This document shows positions 1 to 8,469 of a stretch of 64,000 nt of DNA, piece by piece; the stretch's first letter is position 1; each line of letters starts with the position of its first letter. Below the pieces are notes generated by a model that was not told where the DNA came from, did no database searches, and saw nothing but the letters and a program-made list of their open reading frames with translations. The DNA is from an uncultured Lachnospiraceae bacterium (GTDB lineage Bacteria > Bacillota > Clostridia > Lachnospirales > Lachnospiraceae). A program made the position numbers and the translations under genes. The stretch is taken from contig CAJOGN010000002.1 of the NCBI GenBank assembly GCA_905234245.1, forward strand, positions 62,001-126,000, read 5' to 3'.

Positions 1-1
1 G

Positions 2-2197
2 AACAGCGGTGGTGAAATACAGCTAGAAACAGATGGTGCTAACATTACAGGCAAGAGAACTGTCATTGAAGGTGATAAGATGGTTCTTGAGACGTATGTC
101 TTAGATTCTGAGACAAATATGTTTACCAAGACATCTACTAAATATCTTCTTGACTACGCTCCTGCTATTGCTGATGAAGCTATTGCTGATGTTTCTATTA
201 TCGTAGACCCTGAGAATGACGAAGAAGCCGCTAAGATAGGAAGTGCTATTATTGGACAGTCTAGAATTGGCGGTGGTACTGCTATGGGCGGTGCTGACTG
301 GAATGCTCAGGAGGGTGAAGCAGGATATATAGCTAATAAGCCGTTTGGTGAGATTGATAATGGAGAGACTGTTATTTGGGAAGGGGATAGTAATGTTGTT
401 GGATCAGGTAATCGTATAAGTATATATTATCCTAAAACTCCAACATCTAGTCTGTTCTTACAAGAAGGTATCGCATATACTGCAACAATCGGTGATGATA
501 GTGTTGAATTTACTGTGCCGATTGGTGATCGTATAAGGTCAAAGTCTGAGACATTTGCAGTGAAGCAGTCAATGAGTACTACTGGCGGTTATGCGATTGA
601 AATCGGTCTAAACCCAGATGTCTACCCTGAAGATACCGTTCATCTCAAGATTACATCTGGTGGCGGTGTCACTATCAAGAAGATAGATCCCAAATATATA
701 GAGAATTCGTTTGTAATTGATGTAAGCATATCTGCAATGAAGGTTAACACAAGTGCAGATAACATTATGAACGCAATCAAAAATAATATGCTAATTTATG
801 TGCATGACATTAACACGGGTATTTGTTCGACAGTAAAAACCATAGGTTATAATATTGAAGATTCTTCATATGGTCTTTATTTCGAATACTCGCAACGATT
901 TATATCAATATATATTTATGGCACTGAAGTCGGAATGTCAGAAAGTTCTAATCAATTTGCTTACGGATGTTATAAAAAGAATAATAAACTTTATCTTACC
1001 AAAAATTTACTTTACGCTGTATCAACAACTGGCAATGGATTTGCAAGTATGTATTGGATAATGTCGAATACCGCACTTGTTTATGAGAATGATATCTATA
1101 CTCTCATTTCAGCAAAACGAGATTCTAATGACCACGATGTTTATACCTATCGCAACGAAAAATACGGGGATAAGGTCAATGGTGTTCTTCCTCTGACAGT
1201 TAGTGAACTCAAAGTAACGGTTCTGAACTACGATGGTTATTTAGTAGATACAGCCTACACTATTGAATACACATCCACAACACATGGTATTCAGACTGTT
1301 CCTATAGTTACATTCATGAAGTATGATGGCAGTTCTGTCATAGCGACATCAACTGTTACAAATGGAAAGCCTGATTCTATTCCTAATGTACCAAGTAGAA
1401 CTATAAATAATGGTACTATTTCAGAACTTGGTTGGAGTACAGAAGTAAACGACCTATCTGCCGATCCTAATATTCTGGAAAACGTAACCGATGATCTTAC
1501 CGTATATGCTGTTTATGAAGTTAAGATGAATAACGAAACAGTCAATGATGGTTGGAAAACTATTGCGGCATCTGCTAAAGATGGAACATACAAGACTAAA
1601 TATTCCGTAGGTGATTTAAAGGCAGTTGATCTTGGTAGCGAGGGTGTACATCTCATGCAACTTGTAGCTTTTGATACTGATGACAAGGCAGATGGCAGTG
1701 GAAAAGCACCTATGACTTGGATTATGGAAGACCTTCTGCCTACTGCATATAGGATGAATCCGTCTAAAGTAGATGGTCAGGAAGGAACTGGCACATTAGG
1801 TGGATATGACAAGACAGAGATGAAGTCTTATCTGACAGATACTATTCTTCCGCTCTTCCCGACTGATGTTAGAAATAATATTGTTCCTGTTACTAAACAT
1901 CAGAAAGCATATGATGCTAGTGGAACTGGATTCCAAGAGTCTACAACAGAAACTCTTTGGATACCGGGAGATAAGGAAGTGTTAAATAGAACATCAATAG
2001 ATGCAGCTGGCCCGGCTTATTCGAATGTGTTTAAGGATACTGCATCTAGACAGAAAGAGAAAAATGGCTCTTACAAGAACTGGTGGTTGCGATCTGCTAG
2101 TGATGCGGATAGCTTTAGACATGTGACCAATACCGGTAACGGGGGATATAGCAACGCTAGTTCCATATTTGGAGTCTGCCCCGGCTTCTGTATGTAA
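2..2197 (+). CDS. Large tail fibre/adhesin with lectin-like variable C terminus (5' end outside window)
   Basis: The reading frame is open from base 2, so the 5' end lies upstream; the ATG at 80 is internal. The N part carries a fibre motif (DWNAQEGEAGYIANKPF). The middle (about 1290-1530) resembles an InlB-type B repeat ending in LTVYAVYE. The last about 560 bases match the DUF6273 / C-type-lectin fold: MTWIMEDLLP, then WWLRSASDAD and a final GVCPGFCM. That tail is the usual variable region of diversity-generating retroelement targets, with the invariant WWLRSA and a G-V-x-P-x-F-C end. It probably binds host surface ligands at the tip of the tail. No reverse transcriptase or template repeat is visible here. 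The fold call is by recognition; the adhesin role is inferred. Confidence 0.75.
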   Translation, partial: NSGGEIQLETDGANITGKRTVIEGDKMVLETYVLDSETNMFTKTSTKYLLDYAPAIADEAIADVSIIVDPENDEEAAKIGSAIIGQSRIGGGTAMGGADWNAQEGEAGYIANKPFGEIDNGETVIWEGDSNVVGSGNRISIYYPKTPTSSLFLQEGIAYTATIGDDSVEFTVPIGDRIRSKSETFAVKQSMSTTGGYAIEIGLNPDVYPEDTVHLKITSGGGVTIKKIDPKYIENSFVIDVSISAMKVNTSADNIMNAIKNNMLIYVHDINTGICSTVKTIGYNIEDSSYGLYFEYSQRFISIYIYGTEVGMSESSNQFAYGCYKKNNKLYLTKNLLYAVSTTGNGFASMYWIMSNTALVYENDIYTLISAKRDSNDHDVYTYRNEKYGDKVNGVLPLTVSELKVTVLNYDGYLVDTAYTIEYTSTTHGIQTVPIVTFMKYDGSSVIATSTVTNGKPDSIPNVPSRTINNGTISELGWSTEVNDLSADPNILENVTDDLTVYAVYEVKMNNETVNDGWKTIAASAKDGTYKTKYSVGDLKAVDLGSEGVHLMQLVAFDTDDKADGSGKAPMTWIMEDLLPTAYRMNPSKVDGQEGTGTLGGYDKTEMKSYLTDTILPLFPTDVRNNIVPVTKHQKAYDASGTGFQESTTETLWIPGDKEVLNRTSIDAAGPAYSNVFKDTASRQKEKNGSYKNWWLRSASDADSFRHVTNTGNGGYSNASSIFGVCPGFCM

Positions 2198-2199
2198 TC

Positions 2200-2589
2200 A
2201 TGTATATTCAATACAACCCCAACCCTGTGGGGAAATCAACCGGGGACTGTGTAATCAGGGCATTAACAAAAGCATTAAACAAACCTTGGGATCAAGTTTA
2301 TATAGAACTATGTGTAGAAGGATATATCTTAGGTGATATGCCATCTAGTAACTCCGTATGGAGTGCTTATCTAAAACATCATGGTTTTATCAAGAACCTA
2401 ATCCCAAATAGTTGCCCTGATTGTTACACAGTCAGAGATTTTGCAAATGATAATCCCATAGGAACTTTCATACTAGGAACAGGAGAACACGCAGTAGCCG
2501 TTATTGATGGCAACTACTACGACTCATGGGATTCTGGTAGGGAAGTTCCTATTTACTATTTCTCGTACAAAGGTGACAAAAATGTTTGA
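2200..2589 (+). CDS. Putative papain-like cysteine peptidase of the tail module
   Basis: A 129-residue protein with a Cys in TGDCVIRA, a His in HAVAVIDG and an Asp in YDSWD, spaced like a papain/C39-type catalytic triad. The same arrangement (TGDCVCRA) recurs in the gene at 57344-57769. It starts two bases after the adhesin stop without a clear Shine-Dalgarno, so translation is probably coupled. In the structural block it could process or modify a fibre protein, but activity is inferred from the triad only. Confidence 0.5.
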   Translation: MYIQYNPNPVGKSTGDCVIRALTKALNKPWDQVYIELCVEGYILGDMPSSNSVWSAYLKHHGFIKNLIPNSCPDCYTVRDFANDNPIGTFILGTGEHAVAVIDGNYYDSWDSGREVPIYYFSYKGDKNV

Positions 2590-2989
2590 ACAATATAATC
2601 CATATTTTCAACAAGCAAACGTACCCAATTATCAACCTACTTATCAGCAGAACGTAGGTTATCAATATCAGAAGCCTACTCAGAATAATGAGCAGACTAA
2701 TACATTTCAGTGGGTACAAGGACAGTCAGGAGCAGAAGCATATCTATTAGGCCCTAATCAAAAGGTTATCCTAATGGATTCTGATGCTCCTGTAATTTAT
2801 TACAAATCTACCGATATGAATGGTAGATATTTACCAATGGTGACCTATGACCTTGTAGAAAGAAAAGGTTCAAATCCTAGGCAGGAACCGCTTGATACAT
2901 CGTCATTTGTTCATAAAGACGAACTTGATAAACTTGTTGCAGATGCGATAGAGAGATATCTCTCCGAACCATCTTCTAAGGAGGTGTGA
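2582..2989 (+). CDS. Tail-module protein of unknown function, Q/N/Y-rich N terminus
   Basis: 135 residues. The start at 2582 overlaps the end of the previous gene by eight bases, and a longer in-frame extension to 2504 is rejected because it would run far into that gene. The first 45 residues are rich in Gln, Asn, Tyr and Pro (NYQPTYQQNVGYQYQ) and look disordered. The rest contains a compact AEAYLLGPNQKVILMDSD segment and an acidic helical tail. Such proteins are frequent beside fibre genes in Clostridia phages, but I do not recognise a function. Confidence 0.7.
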   Translation: MFEQYNPYFQQANVPNYQPTYQQNVGYQYQKPTQNNEQTNTFQWVQGQSGAEAYLLGPNQKVILMDSDAPVIYYKSTDMNGRYLPMVTYDLVERKGSNPRQEPLDTSSFVHKDELDKLVADAIERYLSEPSSKEV

Positions 2990-2990
2990 T

Positions 2991-3212
2991 ATGGGAAACC
3001 CATTTTATAACAGACAGAACTTTCAGCCTAATTCACCCTTTGGAAACATGCAGAATATGATTTCTCAGTTTCAACAGTTTAAAAATGGTTTTAATGGTGA
3101 CCCCAGACAAGAAGTTCAGAATCTATTAAACTCCGGGAAGATGACACAACAGCAGTTTAATCAGTTGTCTCAACTCGCTAATAGTTTTCAAAGATTTCTT
3201 AATGGGAGGTAA
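2991..3212 (+). CDS. Small Q/N-rich structural-block protein
   Basis: 73 residues with a strong Shine-Dalgarno (AAGGAGGTG) before the ATG. Asn, Gln and Phe dominate, and a short helical KMTQQQFNQLSQLANSF segment lies near the end. It sits one base after the upstream gene and five before the next, so it is cotranscribed with the fibre genes. Function unknown. Confidence 0.65.
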   Translation: MGNPFYNRQNFQPNSPFGNMQNMISQFQQFKNGFNGDPRQEVQNLLNSGKMTQQQFNQLSQLANSFQRFLNGR

Positions 3213-3217
3213 TTGTT

Positions 3218-4375
3218 ATGGCTCTTACAGACAATGCTAATGGACTTAGTGCCGCAGACGTAGCCGCAGTAGTTGGTAACGGTAATGGATTTGGTAATTG
3301 GAATGATGGTAGCTTCTGGATTATTATCCTATTCCTCTTTGCGTTTATGGGTAATGGTTTCGGTGGTTACGGTAATGGTAGTGGAATGCCTTACATCATG
3401 AATAATGTTGATTCAGGTATTCAGCGTGGGTTTGATCAGCAAGCAGTAATCAGCGGTATTAATGGACTCAGTGCATCTCTTGGAGCAATGGCTCAGAGTC
3501 AGTGCAATGGGTTCAATGGTGTAACCACTGCGATTAACAATGGTTTTGCTACTGCTGAAGTGGCTAACAATGCTAGACAGATGGCTAATCTTCAGGGAAT
3601 GAACGATATTGCTATGGGATTACAGCAGTGCTTGAAGAAAATGTTAAACAAAGTCATTAACATTTTTAGTTTCACAAATGAAACAGTAGGTACTTGTATG
3701 GCGTAATCCATACTGGCAATCGGGTGAATTACTGGAAAATCTAAGTTCGCATATTTTAAAAAGGTAGAAAATAATGTATTATGCGAATATGACAATCAGT
3801 AGCCAAACTGTAGGAATACCTATGAAAAATGTACTACAGAAGGTTCAACGACTAACGAGTGAGGATAGGTAAACCAATAATCTCGACACGAGTTGCCCGA
3901 CCCCTACTCTAATAAGAGAGGGTGAAGATATAGTCTGAACTTACGAGGAAACCGTAAGAAGTATAGGATAAAGAGCCTATGCGATAACACAATTGGCTGT
4001 GAAAATCGTGCATCCGTGGCTGACTTAAAGTACACGGTCGCTACTGAAGCTTGTGCAGACAGAGCCGCTGTAGGCGATGCTCTTAATGCTGTTCTTAATA
4101 GCATGAATGCGGGTATTCAGTCTCTGAAGGATCAGATGTGTCAGGATAAGATTGATGCTAAGAACGAGCGTATTGCCGCTCTTGAGAATCAGCTTAATAT
4201 GGCACAGCTTAAAGAATCTCAGACTGCTCAGACCGCTCAGATTCTTGCTAATAACGCCGCTCAGACACAGGCACTTGAGCAGTATCTGAACCCCGCTCCG
4301 ATTCCCGCCTACATGGTACAGAATCCTAACTGTTGCGCTCAAAACTTTGGTTGTGGTTGCGGCTGTGGTGCTTAA
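3218..4375 (+). CDS. Virion-associated protein split by a group I intron (exons 3218-3632 and 3996-4375)
   Basis: Exon 1 encodes an N-terminal Gly/Asn-rich membrane-like segment (FWIIILFLFAFMGNGFGG) and an Ala/Asn-rich helical part. Exon 2 carries coiled coil (ALENQLNMAQLKESQTAQTA) and a Cys-rich end NPNCCAQNFGCGCGCGA. Read straight through, the frame stops at 3706 inside non-coding sequence. Joining 3632 to 3996 restores ...LQQCCCENRASVADLKYTV..., giving about 264 residues. This alternating Asn/Gly and Cys-tail architecture is common in structural blocks of Lachnospiraceae phages, where its function is not established. The apparent GTG start at 4016 is an artefact of the intron. Confidence 0.8.
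3633..3995 (+). ncRNA. Group I intron, ORF-less, in the virion protein gene
   Basis: 363 nt with classic group IA-like signatures: the R element GTTCAACGACTA about 3843-3854 and the S element GAAGATATAGTC about 3924-3935, which pair as P7. A P/Q-like segment (AATCGGGTGAATTACTGGAA) precedes them. The 5' splice site follows T3632. The internal guide GGTACT at 3689-3694 pairs with exon AGTGCT to make P1 with the required U.G pair. ACAG just upstream can pair with CTGT of exon 2 (P10). The intron ends in G3995. No homing endonuclease frame is present. Boundaries rest on this pairing and on the restored protein. Confidence 0.9.
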
Positions 4376-4387
4376 GGAGGGTAGGAT

Positions 4388-4825
4388 ATGTCTGCTGAGT
4401 TTACTTCAAATGCGGTACAGGAAGTAGGTATCGGTCAGAACGTCATCTTCACCGAAACTGCTATTCCATGCCGTAAAGGTTATGTAATCCACAGAGAAGG
4501 TTCTGGTGTGATTACTCTTCGTGGAATTGTTAATTGTCCTAACGCCAAGTATGCAATGTATGAGGTGTCCTTTGGTGCTAACATCGCTATTCCTACTGGT
4601 GGAACTGTAGACCCGATCTCTATAGCTATTGCTATTGATGGGGAAGGCCTCCCGACCAGTTCTGCCATTGTAACTCCTGCCGCTGTTGATAACTATTGGA
4701 ATGTGTACGTTACAGCTAACATCCAAGTTCCTAGGGGATGTTGTCCTATGATTGCAGTAGAAAATACTTCTACTCAGGCTATTAATGTACAGAATGCCAA
4801 TATTAAAATCAACAGAGTCGCATAA
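4388..4825 (+). CDS. Putative beta-sandwich structural/decoration protein
   Basis: 145 residues, preceded by AAGGAGGGTAGGAT. The pattern of alternating hydrophobic beta strands and GVITLRG, FGANIAIPTGG and ANIQVPRGCCPMIAVEN turns suggests a jelly-roll of the kind seen in virion decoration or fibre-tip domains. It directly follows the intron-split gene and precedes another small gene, each with its own strong Shine-Dalgarno. Family assignment is by fold impression only. Confidence 0.55.
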   Translation: MSAEFTSNAVQEVGIGQNVIFTETAIPCRKGYVIHREGSGVITLRGIVNCPNAKYAMYEVSFGANIAIPTGGTVDPISIAIAIDGEGLPTSSAIVTPAAVDNYWNVYVTANIQVPRGCCPMIAVENTSTQAINVQNANIKINRVA

Positions 4826-4836
4826 GGAGGTGCGTT

Positions 4837-5256
4837 ATGGAAAGATGTTATGAAGATACCAAAGATCTCCTTATGAAGGAGATTGGTGAAATTGTTAAGA
4901 AAGGTAGTCTTTCTCAACAGGATTTAGATACTTTATACAGTGCATATGACATCATCAAGGATATCTATGAAATCAAGGAGAAAGAAGCCGAAATGTACGA
5001 GGACGGCTATTCTTCAAGATGGGGTATGCCTTATGATGATCGGTATTACAATATTCATTCCTATCGTGGTGGTAATGGTTATTCTATGAATGGTGGGTAT
5101 CCTATGAATCCCATGAATTATCAGGATAACAATCGCTACAGTAGAAGTGATGCTAAAGACCGTATGGTAGACAATCTCTACTCCATGATGAATGATGCTC
5201 AGAGTGAGGCAGAGAGAACAGCTATTCAAGATTGTATTAATCGTCTGAAAGGCTAA
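4837..5256 (+). CDS. Structural-block protein of unknown function with Met/Tyr/Gly-rich centre
   Basis: 139 residues. An N-terminal helical hairpin (LMKEIGEIVKKGSLSQQDLDTLY and YDIIKDIYEIKEKEAEMYE regions) and a C-terminal helix (DRMVDNLYSMMNDAQSEAERT) flank a low-complexity Gly/Asn/Tyr/Met stretch. Preceded by TAAGGAGGTG. It is the last gene before a hairpin at 5264-5293. Similar proteins are widespread in Clostridia phages, without known role. Confidence 0.7.
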   Translation: MERCYEDTKDLLMKEIGEIVKKGSLSQQDLDTLYSAYDIIKDIYEIKEKEAEMYEDGYSSRWGMPYDDRYYNIHSYRGGNGYSMNGGYPMNPMNYQDNNRYSRSDAKDRMVDNLYSMMNDAQSEAERTAIQDCINRLKG

Positions 5257-5263
5257 CTCTCAC

Positions 5264-5293
5264 GGGAGTAGTTGGGGAAACTCAGCTACTCCC
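5264..5293 (+). terminator. Hairpin, possible weak terminator or processing site
   Basis: GGGAGTAG at 5264-5271 pairs with CTACTCCC at 5286-5293. There is no T-run after it, so it may stabilise or process the mRNA between the head-proximal genes and the fibre series rather than terminate. Confidence 0.4.
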
Positions 5294-5344
5294 ATTAACT
5301 TAGAAAATAATCACAATATGTTTATATATAAAGGAGAAATAATT

Positions 5345-5680
5345 ATGGCTTATACTCCAACAAATTGGAAGGATGGAGATATTATCTCTGCCGAAAAGAT
5401 GAATAAGCTTGAACAAGGCGTAGCCGAAGGTGGCGGTGGTGGTGTTCTGTTGGTTAATGTTACGGAAGGTAGTGATGGCGGTGGTGGTAGTATAACAAAA
5501 AGCGTATCACCGATGCGAAAGGTTCCTTCTTCCCCAACATTCACAGCAGATAAGACTTATGCTGAGGTTGATGCCGCCGTAAAGGCGGGAAAGATGGTTT
5601 ATTTAGTATATAAAGGTAATTATATTCCATTGACTGTGGCTAGTAGCGAAGATGATTCTAGTGGAGGTGGAACAAAATGA
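5345..5680 (+). CDS. Fibre protein with conserved TNWKDGDIISAEKMNKLEQG N terminus
   Basis: 111 residues starting at the ATG behind AAAGGAGAAATAATT; an upstream in-frame ATG at 5318 has no ribosome site. The N-terminal WKDGD-ISAEK-NK-EQG motif is a conserved attachment module of phage head or tail fibres, followed by a Gly-rich hinge and a short beta domain. The same module recurs at 9047 and, truncated, at 6071. The exact virion location is unknown. Confidence 0.65.
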   Translation: MAYTPTNWKDGDIISAEKMNKLEQGVAEGGGGGVLLVNVTEGSDGGGGSITKSVSPMRKVPSSPTFTADKTYAEVDAAVKAGKMVYLVYKGNYIPLTVASSEDDSSGGGTK

Positions 5681-6054
5681 TTACTACATATAACTTTGAA
5701 AAAATAGATAATAACAACTATTTGAAATACAATGGTACATACACACCAGATGGATTTAGCTTTACGGCATATCCATATTTTACAACGATTGTTACGAATT
5801 ATAATAATGGTTCTTACAGTGATGCAACTACACCTGACGATCCTGATAATGTTATAACTAGGTCGGACATATTCTATATGTTGGATATGGGCGTTAAAGT
5901 AGATCTCATTGTCAAAGGTAAAGAAACAGCCGATCTTATTCTTCCTCTAGTGAGCATTGATAATGACTATGCATACTTCAGTAAGAATAGTTTGACATTA
6001 AAGGTAGATCTCAATGGTGCTGTTACTGAAGTTACAACCGAACCTGAAGAATAA
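5677..6054 (+). CDS. Fibre-block protein, unknown
   Basis: 125 residues; the start ATG overlaps the stop of the preceding gene (ATGA), so the two are translationally coupled. It is aromatic and Asn/Thr-rich (GFSFTAYPYFTTIVTNYNNG), with mostly beta-type sequence and an acidic end, consistent with an accessory domain made together with the upstream fibre. No family recognised. Confidence 0.65.
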   Translation: MITTYNFEKIDNNNYLKYNGTYTPDGFSFTAYPYFTTIVTNYNNGSYSDATTPDDPDNVITRSDIFYMLDMGVKVDLIVKGKETADLILPLVSIDNDYAYFSKNSLTLKVDLNGAVTEVTTEPEE

Positions 6055-6070
6055 AAAAGGAGATATCTAA

Positions 6071-6121
6071 ATGGCATATAATAAATACACATGGAAATCT
6101 GGCGAAGATCTCTTTAGGTAA
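6071..6121 (+). pseudogene. Truncated remnant of the WKDGD/WKSG fibre N-terminal module
   Basis: Behind AAAAAGGAGATATCTAA an ATG opens a frame of only 16 codons, MAYNKYTWKSGEDLFR, then stops. The first ten residues match the N-terminal module of the genes at 5345 and 9047 (MAYTPTNWKDGD, MAYTKTNWKDGD). The rest of the fibre is missing and the next gene begins seven bases later, which looks like a deletion scar after recombination among fibre cassettes. Confidence 0.55.
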
Positions 6122-6127
6122 TCCACT

Positions 6128-6586
6128 ATGAAGAATTCAATTCTATTTATAATCGGCTTTTCTCTTTTCATGTCTATTGAATGTATATTCCATTTTCTCC
6201 ACGGTGAAATAGCCTACTCATGGATAGCTTCAGGATTCATGGGTGGTATATGTCTTATCCTTGTTGATCAAATCAATGACAGATGGTTTGGATGGGATAC
6301 CCAACTAATCATCCAAGCAATTATAGGTGGAATAATCTGTACTTCAATAGAATTTATAGTAGGAACACTAGATAGAGTAGTCCTTCATTTACATATGTGG
6401 GACTACTCTTTTATTCCTTTTAACTACAAGGGTATCATCTGTCTACCCTTCTCAATAGCTTGGTGCTGTCTAAGTATCATAGCTATCTTCATAGGTGATG
6501 CCGTAAGATATTATATCTTCGGTGAACCACCTAGACCCTATTATTGGATAGGAAACAAGAAACTAGAATTTAAAGAAAGACCATAA
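6128..6586 (+). CDS. Multi-pass membrane protein, putative ABC-transporter-permease-like (CmpB-type)
   Basis: 152 residues with four hydrophobic spans near residues 4-20, 30-48, 62-85 and 108-130, and the pattern WDYSFIPFNYKGIICLPFSIAWCCLS typical of the small putative-permease family found in Clostridia and their phages. It sits among fibre genes without relation to them, so it may be a morphon-type cargo or superinfection gene. The function of the family is not established. Confidence 0.55.
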   Translation: MKNSILFIIGFSLFMSIECIFHFLHGEIAYSWIASGFMGGICLILVDQINDRWFGWDTQLIIQAIIGGIICTSIEFIVGTLDRVVLHLHMWDYSFIPFNYKGIICLPFSIAWCCLSIIAIFIGDAVRYYIFGEPPRPYYWIGNKKLEFKERP

Positions 6587-6596
6587 GGTGATTAGC

Positions 6597-6950
6597 ATGG
6601 TTGATGTAAAAGAAATCATCAAGAATGATAAGGTACTATACGCAATCGCCATGACTAGAGGAGATACCTTCCGAACGGTCATCGGTGTTACTGACGTTAA
6701 CGGAGATCCGTATGTGCCTAAAGAGGGTGACACAATCCGTTTCGCCTGTAAGAAAAACTATAATGATTCCGAATGTCTAATCTATAAAGACATTCCATAC
6801 GATACTTGTATTCTTCAGTTAGACCCCGAAGATACAAAACCAATGAATCAGCCGGATACTTATGTATTTGACATTCAGATTACAACTGCCAATGGTGATG
6901 TACATACATTCATCAAGGGCAAGCTAAAGATTACCGAAGAAGTAGATTAA
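6597..6950 (+). CDS. Baseplate/fibre adaptor-type protein, unknown
   Basis: 117 residues. The ATG at 6597 has AAGGTG six bases upstream and is preferred to the GTG at 6588. MTRGDTFRTVIGVTDVNGD, then IRFACKKNY and FIKGKLKITEEVD, form a beta-rich domain like those preceding fibre genes in Lachnospiraceae phages. It is paired with the next gene, which has a similar strand pattern; both may be upper-baseplate or fibre-base proteins. Confidence 0.55.
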   Translation: MVDVKEIIKNDKVLYAIAMTRGDTFRTVIGVTDVNGDPYVPKEGDTIRFACKKNYNDSECLIYKDIPYDTCILQLDPEDTKPMNQPDTYVFDIQITTANGDVHTFIKGKLKITEEVD

Positions 6951-6978
6951 ATGAATAAAACTAAACTGGAGGTGAATC

Positions 6979-7284
6979 ATGATTAGAGGAACAACTCCAA
7001 CATATGTTATTCGTAAAATTCCATCTGCTATCAACGTAGATGGGATTACTAAATTTTATCTAGTATTTAGACAACAGAATACTGTAGTAAGTAAACCTAT
7101 TCCTTTGGATATGTTAAGAGAACCAACTGGAATAAGGATTACTCTTACTCAGAAAGAATCAGCTAAATTTAAGGTAGGCGAAGTTCTCCTCCAGATTGTA
7201 GGCAAGATTGGCGATGAGACAGTCTTTGCTACTAATGTAGGAAGGGATGAGGTAAAGCCTATCCTATTGGAAGGGGTGATATAA
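6979..7284 (+). CDS. Small beta-rich adaptor protein, companion of the preceding gene
   Basis: 101 residues behind CTGGAGGTGAATC. The sequence starts MIRGTTPTYVIRKIP and alternates strands through LVFRQQNTVVSKPIPL and VLLQIVGKIGDETVF. It ends one base before the large fibre gene at 7286, suggesting the trio forms one assembly. Function inferred from position. Confidence 0.55.
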   Translation: MIRGTTPTYVIRKIPSAINVDGITKFYLVFRQQNTVVSKPIPLDMLREPTGIRITLTQKESAKFKVGEVLLQIVGKIGDETVFATNVGRDEVKPILLEGVI

Positions 7285-7285
7285 G

Positions 7286-8077
7286 ATGTTTTGGAAAGAC
7301 CGTTTACGCAAAATTGAGGTTGATGAAAATGTCATCCCTATTGAATTAACCATTGAAGGTCTTCTTGATTCTGATCAGGATAGGGCGAGTTATAATTCAT
7401 TAACAAATAAGCCAACTATTAATGGGCATACGATTACAGGGGATATGACAAATGAGGATCTTGGTATCCCTACTAAGGCTAGTGACCTTATTGATGATGG
7501 TAAGTATCTTACTGAACAGGAACAGTCAGATTGGAATGAGAATGATACTTCCTCTCCTGCCTATGTAAAGAACAGACCTTATTATATCAATGACCGTATT
7601 GAAGATAAACAGATTCTTGGTGGTAATTATACCGTACAGAGATTTACTGAGATTGGTCTTGGCTATAGAGCAATTACGGATACTCTTTTAGTTGCTTATA
7701 ACAAATACAAAATAACTTGGGATGGAACTACTTATTATATGACTGCTCTTCCTGCGGGTGGCAGTAGAGTCTACATTGGTGATATCAATAAAGACCCTTA
7801 TTTCCGAATTGAGACATATCAGACTACGGAAGGTCAGAAATATATCATGGTAGACTATCCCTCTGATGCAGATGCAGTTCATTCTATCTATCTGTCTAGT
7901 CTGAAATCAGAGCCTATGGCTACTCAAGAGTTTGTAGACTTTATTAAGAGTCTAGGTGGCGGTGGTGGAACTACTCCTGTTATTGAACAGGATGCTCTCT
8001 ATCTTCGTTCTCCTAATAAACTTTGGAAGATTACCATGACAGACTTAGGTGAGTTCAGAGTAGACGAAGTACAGTAA
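7286..8077 (+). CDS. Phage fibre protein
   Basis: 263 residues. It contains the fibre shaft signature SYNSLTNKPTINGHTITGD and the DWNENDTSSPAYVKNRPY motif also seen in the adhesin at the window start (DWNAQEGEAGYIANKPF). A central beta domain follows, then a Gly linker (GGGGG) and a C-terminal strand pair. It begins one base after the adaptor gene. This supports a receptor-interacting or fibre-network protein; the receptor is unknown. Confidence 0.7.
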   Translation: MFWKDRLRKIEVDENVIPIELTIEGLLDSDQDRASYNSLTNKPTINGHTITGDMTNEDLGIPTKASDLIDDGKYLTEQEQSDWNENDTSSPAYVKNRPYYINDRIEDKQILGGNYTVQRFTEIGLGYRAITDTLLVAYNKYKITWDGTTYYMTALPAGGSRVYIGDINKDPYFRIETYQTTEGQKYIMVDYPSDADAVHSIYLSSLKSEPMATQEFVDFIKSLGGGGGTTPVIEQDALYLRSPNKLWKITMTDLGEFRVDEVQ

Positions 8078-8088
8078 GGAGGGATTAT

Positions 8089-8469
8089 ATGGCTAAGTTT
8101 AGTCCAGTAAAAACCCTTATTGGGAAAATGACCCCAATAGATTCTTCAGAATCTCTTATTGGAAGGATGGACTCTATTAGTTCCTCAGAATCTCTTATTG
8201 GGAAAATGAATCCCACTGAGTCTATTTCGGGAAAGGTTAAAAAACCGTCTGATATGAGTGGCGAAATTAATATTAACCCGGAAAAAGATATACCAACATA
8301 TGACGGTGACTATATTGTAATCCCGAAAGCATATAAAGAACAAGTATTAGAAACCAAAGAAAAAAAGATGGAAGACAACGTAGTAGTGAAGAAAATCCCC
8401 TACTACGAAACTAGTAATGTAGATGGTGGTGAGACTGTCTATATAGCGGGGGAGGTTACTTATGGCTAA
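8089..8469 (+). CDS. Fibre-block protein with internal SLIG(K/R)M repeats
   Basis: 126 residues behind AAGGAGGGATTAT. Three tandem units of about 17 residues (TLIGKM, SLIGRM, SLIGKM, each near a SSES motif) are followed by a VIPKAYKEQVLETK region that resembles the short tail-attachment segments next to fibre genes. The repeats may be docking segments for copies of a partner. It overlaps the next gene by eight bases. Confidence 0.6.
   Translation: MAKFSPVKTLIGKMTPIDSSESLIGRMDSISSSESLIGKMNPTESISGKVKKPSDMSGEININPEKDIPTYDGDYIVIPKAYKEQVLETKEKKMEDNVVVKKIPYYETSNVDGGETVYIAGEVTYG

Noticed and set aside
2085-2197. DGR template repeat in this window
   Set aside because: I found no second copy of the WWLRSA coding sequence and no reverse transcriptase on either strand here.
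4016-4375. Separate gene with GTG start
   Set aside because: It is exon 2 of the intron-split gene; the family sequence continues upstream across the intron.
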